This document shows positions 56,707 to 64,000 of a stretch of DNA of 64,000 nucleotides, one piece after another. Below the pieces are notes generated by a model. The model searched no databases, had not been told where the DNA came from, and saw only the letters and a list, made by a program, of their open reading frames with translations. This stretch comes from Chryseobacterium fluminis (GTDB lineage Bacteria > Bacteroidota > Bacteroidia > Flavobacteriales > Weeksellaceae). The stretch lies in NCBI RefSeq assembly GCF_026314945.1, contig NZ_CP111121.1:4216001-4280000 (forward strand). The letters are read 5' to 3'. Numbering within the stretch: position 1 is the stretch's first letter; every line of letters starts with the position of its first letter. A program made the position numbers and the translations under genes.

Positions 56707-59202
56707 ATGGGAGTACTAGTAACCAACGAAACAGTAAAACAACTCTTTCATATCGCACAGTCCATTGCCAGGGAAAATTATAATGCGTCCTACGGCGGTC
56801 CGCACATCCTTCAGGCTCTGATGCATAAAGATATCGGATTAAACGAATTTTTAAAAAGTATCGATAAAGATCCCGGATATTTCTATGAATGGGCCGATGT
56901 GCGCATAGAGGATTATCCGAAGACCACCCATCTTCCCAACGAAGTAGGAGAAGATGAATTTGTTGATAATATCGTTGAAGAAGCTGATGATATCCGTCTG
57001 AAATTAGGCCTGGACGAAATTACCCCGATCTGTATTCTGACAGCTATTGTGAAGCCCCAGGTTGCTTTTACCCTACAGCAGCTGAAATCATTGCCGCTCA
57101 GAGAGCACGAAATTTTTAATTTATACAGAAAAGATACTCCTTACGAAACTGCAGACAGCGGAGAATTCTCATCCATTTTTTCCAATGGCTCAGATTACAG
57201 CGATACTTCTTTCCCGTCCCTTAAAAGCTATTGCATCGACAGAACGGCGCAGGCCCGGAAAGGAGAACTGGAGAATATCATCGGAAGAGATAAAGAATTA
57301 AGGATGCTTGTTGAAATCCTTTGCAGAAGAAGTAAACCCAATGTGATTATCATCGGTGAGCCGGGAGTGGGTAAAACAGCTTTGGTGGAAGGATTTGCCA
57401 CAGAAATTATCAAAGGGAACGTTCCTGAAATGCTGAAAAACGGTACTTTACTGGAACTGGATACCGGAGCTCTGCTGGCCGGAACTTCTTATAAAGGGGA
57501 AATTGAAGACCGTCTCAAGAAAGTCATCAACGAATGTAAAAAAATAGAAAAAGCCATCCTTTTTATCGATGAAATTCACACTCTTTTAGATCCGAAAGGA
57601 AGTATCGGAAACGTAGCCAATCTTCTGAAACCTGAACTGGCAAGAGGGGAAATTACGGTAATCGGTGCGACGACCCAGGAGGAGTACAGAAAAATTATAG
57701 AGCCGGAACAGGCTTTTAACCGCCGGTTTGAAGTGCTGACGGTAAATGAACCTGATGAAAAAACATGTGTCAAAATGATTGATGTTTTACTGGAAGGTTA
57801 TAAAAAGCACCATGGCATTGAAGTTGAAAAAACCGCACTTCCTGAATGTGTGCGTCTGGCAAAAAGATATGCAAAAGGCAAAAAGCTGCCGGATGCTGCC
57901 ATCGATTTGCTGGACAGAACCATGGCCGCAATAAAAATGCTGGATGAGCTTTCTGAAAAAGAGCTTGAAAGCTGGAAAGCAAGATATGACGAAATTCTGC
58001 AGGAAGAATTTTTTGACGATAAAGATAAAGCAGATGAACTCATCTGGACCTATAATCTGTTACGGGATAAAATAAGTCCGATTTTGTGGGGTTCGCTGAG
58101 TGAGCAGCCACAAATCGACAATTCGATGCCGGTAGAGGCTATTCAGAAAATTATTGAAGATACCTACACCGAACTTCTGCAGCATGCAGCGGTAAAAAGA
58201 GAAAAGGTAGACCGTCTGGAACTGGCAGCAGTAATGGCCGCGAAAACCAATATCCCGATCGGGAAAATTCAGGCGCAGGAAAAAGAAAAGCTACTGAATA
58301 TGGAAGGCCTTCTCATGAACAGGGTTGTAGGGCAGGATCATGCTTTAAAAATTCTTTCCGATGCCATCGTCGAAAACCGGAGCGGATTGAATAAACCCGG
58401 CCAGCCTATCGGTTCATTCTTCCTTTTAGGACCTACAGGAACCGGAAAAACAGAGCTGGCAAAATCAATGGCAGAATTGCTTTTCAATGATGAAAAAGCC
58501 ATGGTGCGTTTTGATATGTCAGAATTTAAAGAAGAGCACTCAGCAGCACTTCTCTACGGTGCCCCTCCGGGATATGTAGGCTATGAGGAAGGAGGAATGC
58601 TGGTGAATAAAATCAGGCAGCAGCCTTACACCGTCGTATTATTTGATGAGATAGAAAAAGCCCATCATTCTGTTTTCGATGTGTTTCTGCAGATCATGGA
58701 CGAAGGAAAGGTGCATGATAAGCTTGGAAAGGAAGGGGATTTCAGCAATGCCCTGATCTTATTTACATCAAATATCGGAAGTGAAGAAATTGTAAGACAG
58801 TTTGAAGAAGGAAAAATACCGGAATCTTCATCATTAATGCAGATTATGTCGAATTCAGGACGGTTCAGGCCGGAATTTCTGGCGAGAATTACGGAAATTA
58901 TTCCTTTTGCACCGATTACCGAATCTATTGCAGAAAGAATATTTAATATTCAGCTGAAATCACTGCACACTTCATTAACGCGACTGGGAATGAGCCTCAG
59001 AATAAGTGATGAAGCGGTGAAACATCTTGCTCTTGGCGGATTCAGCAGTAAATACGGAGCCCGACAGATCTCCGGAGTTATCAGGTCCCAACTGGCGAGA
59101 CCCATTTCAAAAATGATCGTACGGGAAGAAGTGAAATCCGGACAGACCATTCATGTTGACTGGAATACGGAGGAAGAAAAACTAACCTGGAAAGTAGAAT
59201 AA
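56707..59202 (+). CDS. tssH: T6SS ATPase TssH (ClpV)
   Basis: 831 residues, class I Clp/Hsp100 ATPase. Clp-N repeats at the N-terminus (about 1-150), then AAA1 with Walker A GEPGVGKT (residues 217-224) and Walker B AILFIDEIH. A short middle domain follows, then AAA2 with GPTGTGKT (575-582), VVLFDEIEKAH and TSNIGSEEI, and a C-terminal D2-small domain. It disassembles the contracted TssB/C sheath for re-use. It starts 275 bp after hcp. The sheath proteins TssB and TssC are not in this window. Confidence 0.92.
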   Translation: MGVLVTNETVKQLFHIAQSIARENYNASYGGPHILQALMHKDIGLNEFLKSIDKDPGYFYEWADVRIEDYPKTTHLPNEVGEDEFVDNIVEEADDIRLKLGLDEITPICILTAIVKPQVAFTLQQLKSLPLREHEIFNLYRKDTPYETADSGEFSSIFSNGSDYSDTSFPSLKSYCIDRTAQARKGELENIIGRDKELRMLVEILCRRSKPNVIIIGEPGVGKTALVEGFATEIIKGNVPEMLKNGTLLELDTGALLAGTSYKGEIEDRLKKVINECKKIEKAILFIDEIHTLLDPKGSIGNVANLLKPELARGEITVIGATTQEEYRKIIEPEQAFNRRFEVLTVNEPDEKTCVKMIDVLLEGYKKHHGIEVEKTALPECVRLAKRYAKGKKLPDAAIDLLDRTMAAIKMLDELSEKELESWKARYDEILQEEFFDDKDKADELIWTYNLLRDKISPILWGSLSEQPQIDNSMPVEAIQKIIEDTYTELLQHAAVKREKVDRLELAAVMAAKTNIPIGKIQAQEKEKLLNMEGLLMNRVVGQDHALKILSDAIVENRSGLNKPGQPIGSFFLLGPTGTGKTELAKSMAELLFNDEKAMVRFDMSEFKEEHSAALLYGAPPGYVGYEEGGMLVNKIRQQPYTVVLFDEIEKAHHSVFDVFLQIMDEGKVHDKLGKEGDFSNALILFTSNIGSEEIVRQFEEGKIPESSSLMQIMSNSGRFRPEFLARITEIIPFAPITESIAERIFNIQLKSLHTSLTRLGMSLRISDEAVKHLALGGFSSKYGARQISGVIRSQLARPISKMIVREEVKSGQTIHVDWNTEEEKLTWKVE

Positions 59203-59240
59203 ACTAATATATGCATTAGCCTTATTCAAAAAATAAAACA

Positions 59241-60095
59241 ATGAAACCAAATCTCAGAAATATCTTACCTATTCTTATCATACTGACTTCACAGCTGGTA
59301 CGCGGGCAGTTTCTTTCTGCATCCGACACCTCAGAAAGCAGTGTGAGAAGATATAAATCCATTATCAGTTCTAACAGGGAAATCGTTCAGTTTATTGAAT
59401 ATTCGCTTTCTGAAAAAGGTCTGCCGAGACACCTCAGAAATTTAGCATTAATTGAATCACATTTCAACAGAAACATTACCTCCGGGGCCGGAGCCGTTGG
59501 CGTATGGCAGTTTATGACTTCCCATGCCAACCAGTATGGCCTTACAGAGCAAGATCGGAATGATTTGTATAAAAGTACCAAAACAGCAGCCGTATCCCTT
59601 TCCAGTCTTTATAAAAAGTACAATAACTGGGTAACGGTGGTTGCCGCCTACAACTGCGGAGAAGGAAATGTTGCCAAGGCAATGCAGGCAGCAGGATCTT
59701 CCCAATATCATATTTTTTACAAATACCTTCCTGCTGAAACCATAAACCACGTTAAAAAATACCTCAATGCCTGCTATGCAACAGGAGAATTACAGAGTGT
59801 GTTAAGCAATTATAATTCATCGAGAATGAATACTGTTTTCTTTGGTAATGGCGGGAGTAAAATCAACAACGGTGACCTGTCACAAACAGAGATTAATGCA
59901 GGTTTTAATTTAAAAATAATAGCCGACGAACTGAAAGTAGAGGAAGAAAAACTGCTTTCCTGGAATCCCGGGATTGATCAGGAACTTCAGAATAAAGGAG
60001 TAGGTACACTCTACCTGCCGACAGATTTAATGCCGGATTTTTTACTGCGAAAGACAAAGATTCTTTCCCGGTCGATCAAAGAAGGCGTAAAATAA
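59241..60095 (+). CDS. Lytic transglycosylase (MltD-like SLT) of the T6SS locus
   Basis: 284 residues with a signal peptide (ILPILIILTSQLVRGQ). SLT/GEWL domain: catalytic Glu72 in ALIESHF, then GAGAVGVWQFM, VAAYNCGEGNVAKAM and HVKKYLNACYA. The C-terminal segment (FNLKIIADELKVEEEKLLSWNPGI) is LysM-like. MltD and MltE cut the glycan strands; a T6SS-associated enzyme of this type can open the cell wall so that the envelope complex can be built. It lies between clpV and vgrG. Confidence 0.85.
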   Translation: MKPNLRNILPILIILTSQLVRGQFLSASDTSESSVRRYKSIISSNREIVQFIEYSLSEKGLPRHLRNLALIESHFNRNITSGAGAVGVWQFMTSHANQYGLTEQDRNDLYKSTKTAAVSLSSLYKKYNNWVTVVAAYNCGEGNVAKAMQAAGSSQYHIFYKYLPAETINHVKKYLNACYATGELQSVLSNYNSSRMNTVFFGNGGSKINNGDLSQTEINAGFNLKIIADELKVEEEKLLSWNPGIDQELQNKGVGTLYLPTDLMPDFLLRKTKILSRSIKEGVK

Positions 60096-60153
60096 TCACC
60101 AAATAATATGAACACTGAGCGATAATGTTTAACCGTTCCAAATACAAGGTAAT

Positions 60154-62091
60154 ATGAAAACAGAATCACAAAATATACTAAAAAGCCCGTCATTCCGTCC
60201 ATCACAAAATGCAGACGGCGTATCGGAAAATCATCATGCAGGAATCAACAGGCTGGTCAAGCTATCGGTGGTCATCGAAGGTAAGGTGATCAGATATTAC
60301 AAACATTTTAAGCTAAAGCAAAGCGCAAAACGTCATCACGAATTTACGCTTACCCTGGCCCACGATGCGCTGGGTGACCGCCAGACCCATACCCTGGAGG
60401 AAGCTAATAAATTTCTCGGAAAACGCCTGACAGCAGTAATCTCCTATAAAGACATCGAAGACAGTCCGGAGAGAACTTTCGTAGGGGTCATCACCGGAGT
60501 GGGTTTCAGCCAGGAAAAAATGAGCCTGGGCAATATTGTTCTTTCAGGATACAGTCCGACGATTTTATTGGACGGTGCGCCCCACATCCAGAGTTTTGGA
60601 GGCGGACAACCTGTCAATATGGGAATTATCGCGGAAGAAGTAATTAAACAGGGAATCGACAAGAGCCGCTTTGATGTACGGATTGACACCAATGATTATT
60701 CTCAGATCATCTACAGCAGTCAGTACGATGAAACCCATTATAATTATCTGGCCAGGATGGCTGAAGCCTATGGCGAACAGTTTTATTATGATGGTGAAGT
60801 TCTGCATTTTGGAAAGCTTCCTGCACAGAACAAACCCATTACCCTTACTTACGGAAGCAGTGCCAATGATATTAAAGTTGAATTAAAGGCTGTACATACC
60901 AAGCCGCAGTTCTATGGATATAACAGCAATAAAAACGAAAAGCTGACTTCCGGGGAAACACCCGTTCAGCATGTGAGCGATTTGGCAAAAACGGCCTATT
61001 CCCTTAATGATAAAATCTATAAAACCCCTGCTTTGCAGGTAGCCCCCATTAAAGCAACAACCCATCTTGATATTGAATATTCTCAGAAAAGTGCGTCCGG
61101 AAGTGAAGCGGTGAATGTTTTTTCGGTATCAGGAAACACCACGGTTCCTTTTTTACATCCGGGATGCATCGTCGATATCCAGATGAGAAAAATAGATACC
61201 AATGAAAGTGATTATTTCACTAAAATTATGATCACGGAATCCACCCATGAAATAGATACCATAGGTCATTATTCCGGAAGTTTTGAAGGGATAGCTTCTG
61301 ATACGGGATTTTTACCGAAACCTGAGTTTAAAATTCCAAAAGCAGAGCCTCAGATCGCTACGGTTATTTCCAATGCAGATCCGGCAGGCCAGGGAAGAGT
61401 TCAGGTGAGGTTCGACTGGCAGAATAGTGACACCACCCATTTTATCAGAATGATGAGCCCCGATGCCGGAGGAACAGACCAGATCAGCCAGAACAGAGGA
61501 TATGTCGCCATTCCGGAAGTAGGGGATCAGGTGATGGTGAATTTTGTTCACAGCCATCCCGACAGACCTTTTGTAATGGGAGGAATGTTCCACGGTGGAG
61601 TAGGTCTTGGAGGCGGAGCCAACAACAGGGTAAAATCAATCCAGACCAGAAGTGGGCACAGAGTAGTTTTTACAGAAGATGAAAGCATTATTATTACCGA
61701 TAAATCAGGAAACGAAATTCACTTAGATACCACAGGCAGCAACATTACTATTACAGCACCCGAAACCATGACGCTGAACTGTAAAAATATGAATATCAAT
61801 GTCGGAATGAATATGACCACCAATGTGGGAATGAATAAATCCGATACCATCGTTGCGAATCATACCGAAAGCGTAGGATCTATGAAATATCTGACTACCG
61901 GTGCCGATTTTATGACCAATGTGGTCGGAAAAATGAGTCACTACGTAAAAGGAGATATGGAAGTGTACGGTGAAAAAGAACATAAATTAACAAGCCTGAA
62001 AGGCGTTGAGGTAAACAGTCAGGGGAAAGTTGAACATCACGCAGAAAAAGAAGTTCAGAATAACAGTGGTGAGAAATCTAAAAATCACTAA
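60154..62091 (+). CDS. tssI: T6SS spike protein VgrG (TssI)
   Basis: 645 residues. Gp27-like part in the N-terminal two thirds (VIEGKVIRYYKHFKLKQS, YDETHYNYLARMAEAYGEQFYYDGE); Gp5-like OB domain near residue 410 (GQGRVQVRFDWQ, then GYVAIPEVGDQVMVNFVHSHPDRPFVMGG); a repeated beta-helix C-terminus (GSNITITAPETMTLNCKNMNI). Standard length for a non-evolved VgrG; the tail ends in basic residues (GEKSKNH) with no effector domain. The next gene, 2 bp downstream, is the lipase effector, which is probably carried by this spike. Confidence 0.93.
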   Translation: MKTESQNILKSPSFRPSQNADGVSENHHAGINRLVKLSVVIEGKVIRYYKHFKLKQSAKRHHEFTLTLAHDALGDRQTHTLEEANKFLGKRLTAVISYKDIEDSPERTFVGVITGVGFSQEKMSLGNIVLSGYSPTILLDGAPHIQSFGGGQPVNMGIIAEEVIKQGIDKSRFDVRIDTNDYSQIIYSSQYDETHYNYLARMAEAYGEQFYYDGEVLHFGKLPAQNKPITLTYGSSANDIKVELKAVHTKPQFYGYNSNKNEKLTSGETPVQHVSDLAKTAYSLNDKIYKTPALQVAPIKATTHLDIEYSQKSASGSEAVNVFSVSGNTTVPFLHPGCIVDIQMRKIDTNESDYFTKIMITESTHEIDTIGHYSGSFEGIASDTGFLPKPEFKIPKAEPQIATVISNADPAGQGRVQVRFDWQNSDTTHFIRMMSPDAGGTDQISQNRGYVAIPEVGDQVMVNFVHSHPDRPFVMGGMFHGGVGLGGGANNRVKSIQTRSGHRVVFTEDESIIITDKSGNEIHLDTTGSNITITAPETMTLNCKNMNINVGMNMTTNVGMNKSDTIVANHTESVGSMKYLTTGADFMTNVVGKMSHYVKGDMEVYGEKEHKLTSLKGVEVNSQGKVEHHAEKEVQNNSGEKSKNH

Positions 62092-62093
62092 AA

Positions 62094-63764
62094 ATGAGCA
62101 TTGAATACTTTGTAGAAGGTAAAACCACCACTCAGACTGGTGGCAATTACAGAACCTATGCTAAAGAAGGTATTGACCATAATAGCGGAGTAGCGGTAGA
62201 GCAAAAGGGAAAGAGCAATGGCGTAAGCTATAATAAAGCAGAAAAGGTAAATCCTAATGATAAACCGGTAAATACTATTGATGTAAACCTTAACCTGTTC
62301 TTTGACGGAACACAAAATAATAAGACGAATACAGGTCTTGGCGGAAAAAACCCCACTTCCAACGGAAACGACAGTTATGCAAATGATTTCAGCAACGTGG
62401 CACGAGGATATGATGCTATAAATACAAGTGCTCCAAAACAGGTTACCGTCTATATCGAAGGGATAGGTACGGTAGATGGCAGCAGGGACACCATGAAATG
62501 GATGAATGACTATCCAAATAATGTAGGTTCTCCTTTAGGAAAGGGAGAAAGGGGTGTTGAAGCTAAAGCAACCAAAGGATGCAAAACCGGTGCCGAAGCC
62601 ATCGCCAAAAAATTTAAGGGAAAAGAAATTGATACCTTAACAATCAATGTCTACGGATTCAGTCGTGGGGCTGCGGCAGCCAGACATTTTGTACATGTTG
62701 CGACAACATCGTCGAGAGCAGTTTGGAATGAAGATAAAAATAAATATTATGTCTATGCCCACCGCTGGTTCGAACAGTCGAAACAGGAAGAGGATGCCGG
62801 ATCGCATAATGAACAAAATATCGAAATCAGCGCGGAAGATAAAGAGCATATATATCTGCAGACTTTCGGGTACTTTGGAGCATGTCTTCTGAAAAATAAA
62901 ATTAAGATTAAACGTGTGCTCTTTAATTTTATAGGACTTTACGATACGGTGGCATCATTTGGAATGAACCACCGAGGAGTGAAAGTGGGTCCGTTCAGTG
63001 TTATCGATAATGATTCTGAAGAATTGGGATTAAATGCAGTGAGACAGGCGAGATTTGTACTTCAGATTGCTTCAGACAATGAATACAGGGATAATTTCAG
63101 CCTTACTGATATCGGAAGTACGGGCATTAACGGGCTGGAATTTACACTGCCAGGAGTACACTCTGATATTGGAGGCTCTTATCCGGATAATGAAAAGGAA
63201 AATTCAAACCTTTTTAAAGGAAGCAGATCAGAATGTGAAGAGATGAAAAAGATTCTGGAAGAGGAAGGTTGGTTTACAACCGGAGAACTGACGATCCATG
63301 AAATAGAAAAAACATTTCTCGGGTACAATTACAGTACGGTGTATGAATTGAGAGGCGTAAGATTCTTATCTAATCATTATGATAAAATACCTTTGAAACA
63401 GATGTTTCATTACTCAAAATCATTTGAAGTGGAATATGTGGATAATTTGGTAAAAGATCATGAGATTATCGATCCCATTATTATGAATGCCTTTAATAAG
63501 TTGGTTGCTTATATGAACCAGTGTAATCAGATCAGAAACGGATATGTCGCTAAAAGCAACAGGGGGGAAAAGGTTTCGGTTTCACAATATATTAAAGAAG
63601 TAAAAGAACAATCTTACCTTTCTTATATCGATGAAGAATTATTAAAAAAATTAAGGAACGGTTTTTTCCACTGGTCAGTTAATCTTGGCTCTACAGGAAT
63701 GGGGCCGAACATTGCCAGTGTCGCGACTGCGGATAAAAGGAAAAGATACATCATTCCCGGATAG
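62094..63764 (+). CDS. DUF2235 alpha/beta-hydrolase, probable T6SS lipase effector (Tle1-like)
   Basis: 556 residues, no signal peptide. N-terminal linker, then the DUF2235 core: LFFDGTQNNKTNTG, the nucleophile motif YGFSRGAAAARHF (GxSxG, Ser near residue 188), GLYDTVASFG (acid region) and PGVHSDIGGSY (His). This is the Tle1-type phospholipase signature. The gene begins 2 bp after VgrG in the same operon, the standard place for a VgrG-linked effector. The C-terminal 150 residues are helical and of unknown function, possibly a membrane-binding or loading domain. It would hydrolyse phospholipids in target membranes. Confidence 0.85.
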   Translation: MSIEYFVEGKTTTQTGGNYRTYAKEGIDHNSGVAVEQKGKSNGVSYNKAEKVNPNDKPVNTIDVNLNLFFDGTQNNKTNTGLGGKNPTSNGNDSYANDFSNVARGYDAINTSAPKQVTVYIEGIGTVDGSRDTMKWMNDYPNNVGSPLGKGERGVEAKATKGCKTGAEAIAKKFKGKEIDTLTINVYGFSRGAAAARHFVHVATTSSRAVWNEDKNKYYVYAHRWFEQSKQEEDAGSHNEQNIEISAEDKEHIYLQTFGYFGACLLKNKIKIKRVLFNFIGLYDTVASFGMNHRGVKVGPFSVIDNDSEELGLNAVRQARFVLQIASDNEYRDNFSLTDIGSTGINGLEFTLPGVHSDIGGSYPDNEKENSNLFKGSRSECEEMKKILEEEGWFTTGELTIHEIEKTFLGYNYSTVYELRGVRFLSNHYDKIPLKQMFHYSKSFEVEYVDNLVKDHEIIDPIIMNAFNKLVAYMNQCNQIRNGYVAKSNRGEKVSVSQYIKEVKEQSYLSYIDEELLKKLRNGFFHWSVNLGSTGMGPNIASVATADKRKRYIIPG

Positions 63765-63769
63765 AAAAT

Positions 63770-64000
63770 ATGAATTTAAAAACTAAAATAATAACGTGCC
63801 TGCTGGGATTATCACAGCTCATCAGTTGTCAGCAAACAAAAAAAGAATCTATGTCTAAGAAAGAATCTGTACCCGTTTACAATGTAGAAATATCACATCC
63901 GGACAATTCTTATTTAATAACTCCTGTTGAGGATAAAATTATTACATTTGAAGGAAACGACTCCAGTCTGCCTTATGGAAGTTCATCAGGAAGCTGGGGA
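63770..64000 (+). CDS. Lipoprotein, candidate Tle immunity protein (partial, cut by the window edge)
   Basis: Starts at ATG 63770, 5 bp after the lipase effector; 77 codons are visible and the frame runs off the right edge. Lipobox LISC (Cys20) in ITCLLGLSQLISCQ. The mature part is hydrophilic (SKKESVPVYNVEISHPDNS). Immunity proteins of Tle effectors are usually exported or lipidated proteins encoded next to the effector, so this is the natural candidate. Full length and fold cannot be judged. Confidence 0.7.
   Translation, partial: MNLKTKIITCLLGLSQLISCQQTKKESMSKKESVPVYNVEISHPDNSYLITPVEDKIITFEGNDSSLPYGSSSGSWG

Noticed and set aside
56028..62091. Hcp, VgrG and PAAR-like genes considered as a prophage tail module
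   Set aside because: Presence of ClpV/TssH, TssO-like, PKD and TssR proteins, and of effector-immunity genes, identifies a T6SS; no phage head, terminase or integrase genes are present.

Overview
The window looks like the chromosome of a Flavobacteriia member of the Chryseobacterium/Elizabethkingia type (Weeksellaceae). Reasons: AT-rich intergenic DNA, Bacteroidota-type promoters (TTG, 18-21 nt, TAnnTTTG) with no obvious Shine-Dalgarno sequences, SusC/TonB-rich content, homogentisate-pathway genes, a Bacteroidota-only type VI secretion system (subtype iii), and protein families typical of the group. This placement is inferred from protein and promoter style, not from a marker-gene comparison. 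No tRNA, rRNA, CRISPR array or complete IS element was seen.

Regions 1-16600 and 17190-44360 are mostly ordinary chromosome. From the left: the tail of an unknown gene and a CgeB-like glycosyltransferase; secG; an active/inactive pair of M16 peptidases; the UvrD/PcrA helicase; a large TonB receptor; three alpha/beta hydrolases with a PLD-like membrane protein; a HipA-like kinase with its DUF3037 partner; a tyrosine/homogentisate catabolic set (flavin reductase, fumarylacetoacetase, HPPD, homogentisate dioxygenase) with a CoA-transferase; a TonB receptor-thioredoxin pair behind a palindromic promoter; a glycine betaine-type ABC transporter; an electrophile/redox stress block (DoxX, AhpD-like, DJ-1/PfpI, ABM monooxygenase, quinone reductase, LysR regulator, aldo-keto reductase); mpl, an acyltransferase, NUDIX; and RNase G, a 29-residue basic protein and HU.

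Between the flavin reductase and fumarylacetoacetase genes sits a 501-bp unit (16649-17149). It has 40-bp terminal inverted repeats that match at 39 of 40 positions, and these enclose a frameshifted GxxExxY (PD-(D/E)XK-like) gene. It looks like a small decayed mobile cassette.

From 43692 to the right edge lies part of a type VI secretion subtype iii (T6SSiii) locus. It begins with an orphan LuxR-type regulator whose receiver carries Glu where the phospho-accepting Asp should be. Then come two TssO-like membrane proteins, a PKD-domain envelope protein and TssR; a DUF4280 PAAR-like tip followed by a 1056-residue effector that joins a GH19 glycoside hydrolase to an M23 endopeptidase; three small exported proteins that are candidate immunity factors; a LysM-like protein; Hcp/TssD behind two tandem 15-bp palindromes spaced 21 bp apart; ClpV/TssH; a lytic transglycosylase; VgrG/TssI; and a DUF2235 lipase effector followed by a lipoprotein cut by the window edge. 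TssB, C, E, F, G, K and N are absent here and are expected further right. Read together, the locus encodes part of the trans-envelope complex, the tube and tip, two effector-immunity modules (wall-degrading and lipid-degrading) and a probable transcriptional control point at hcp.
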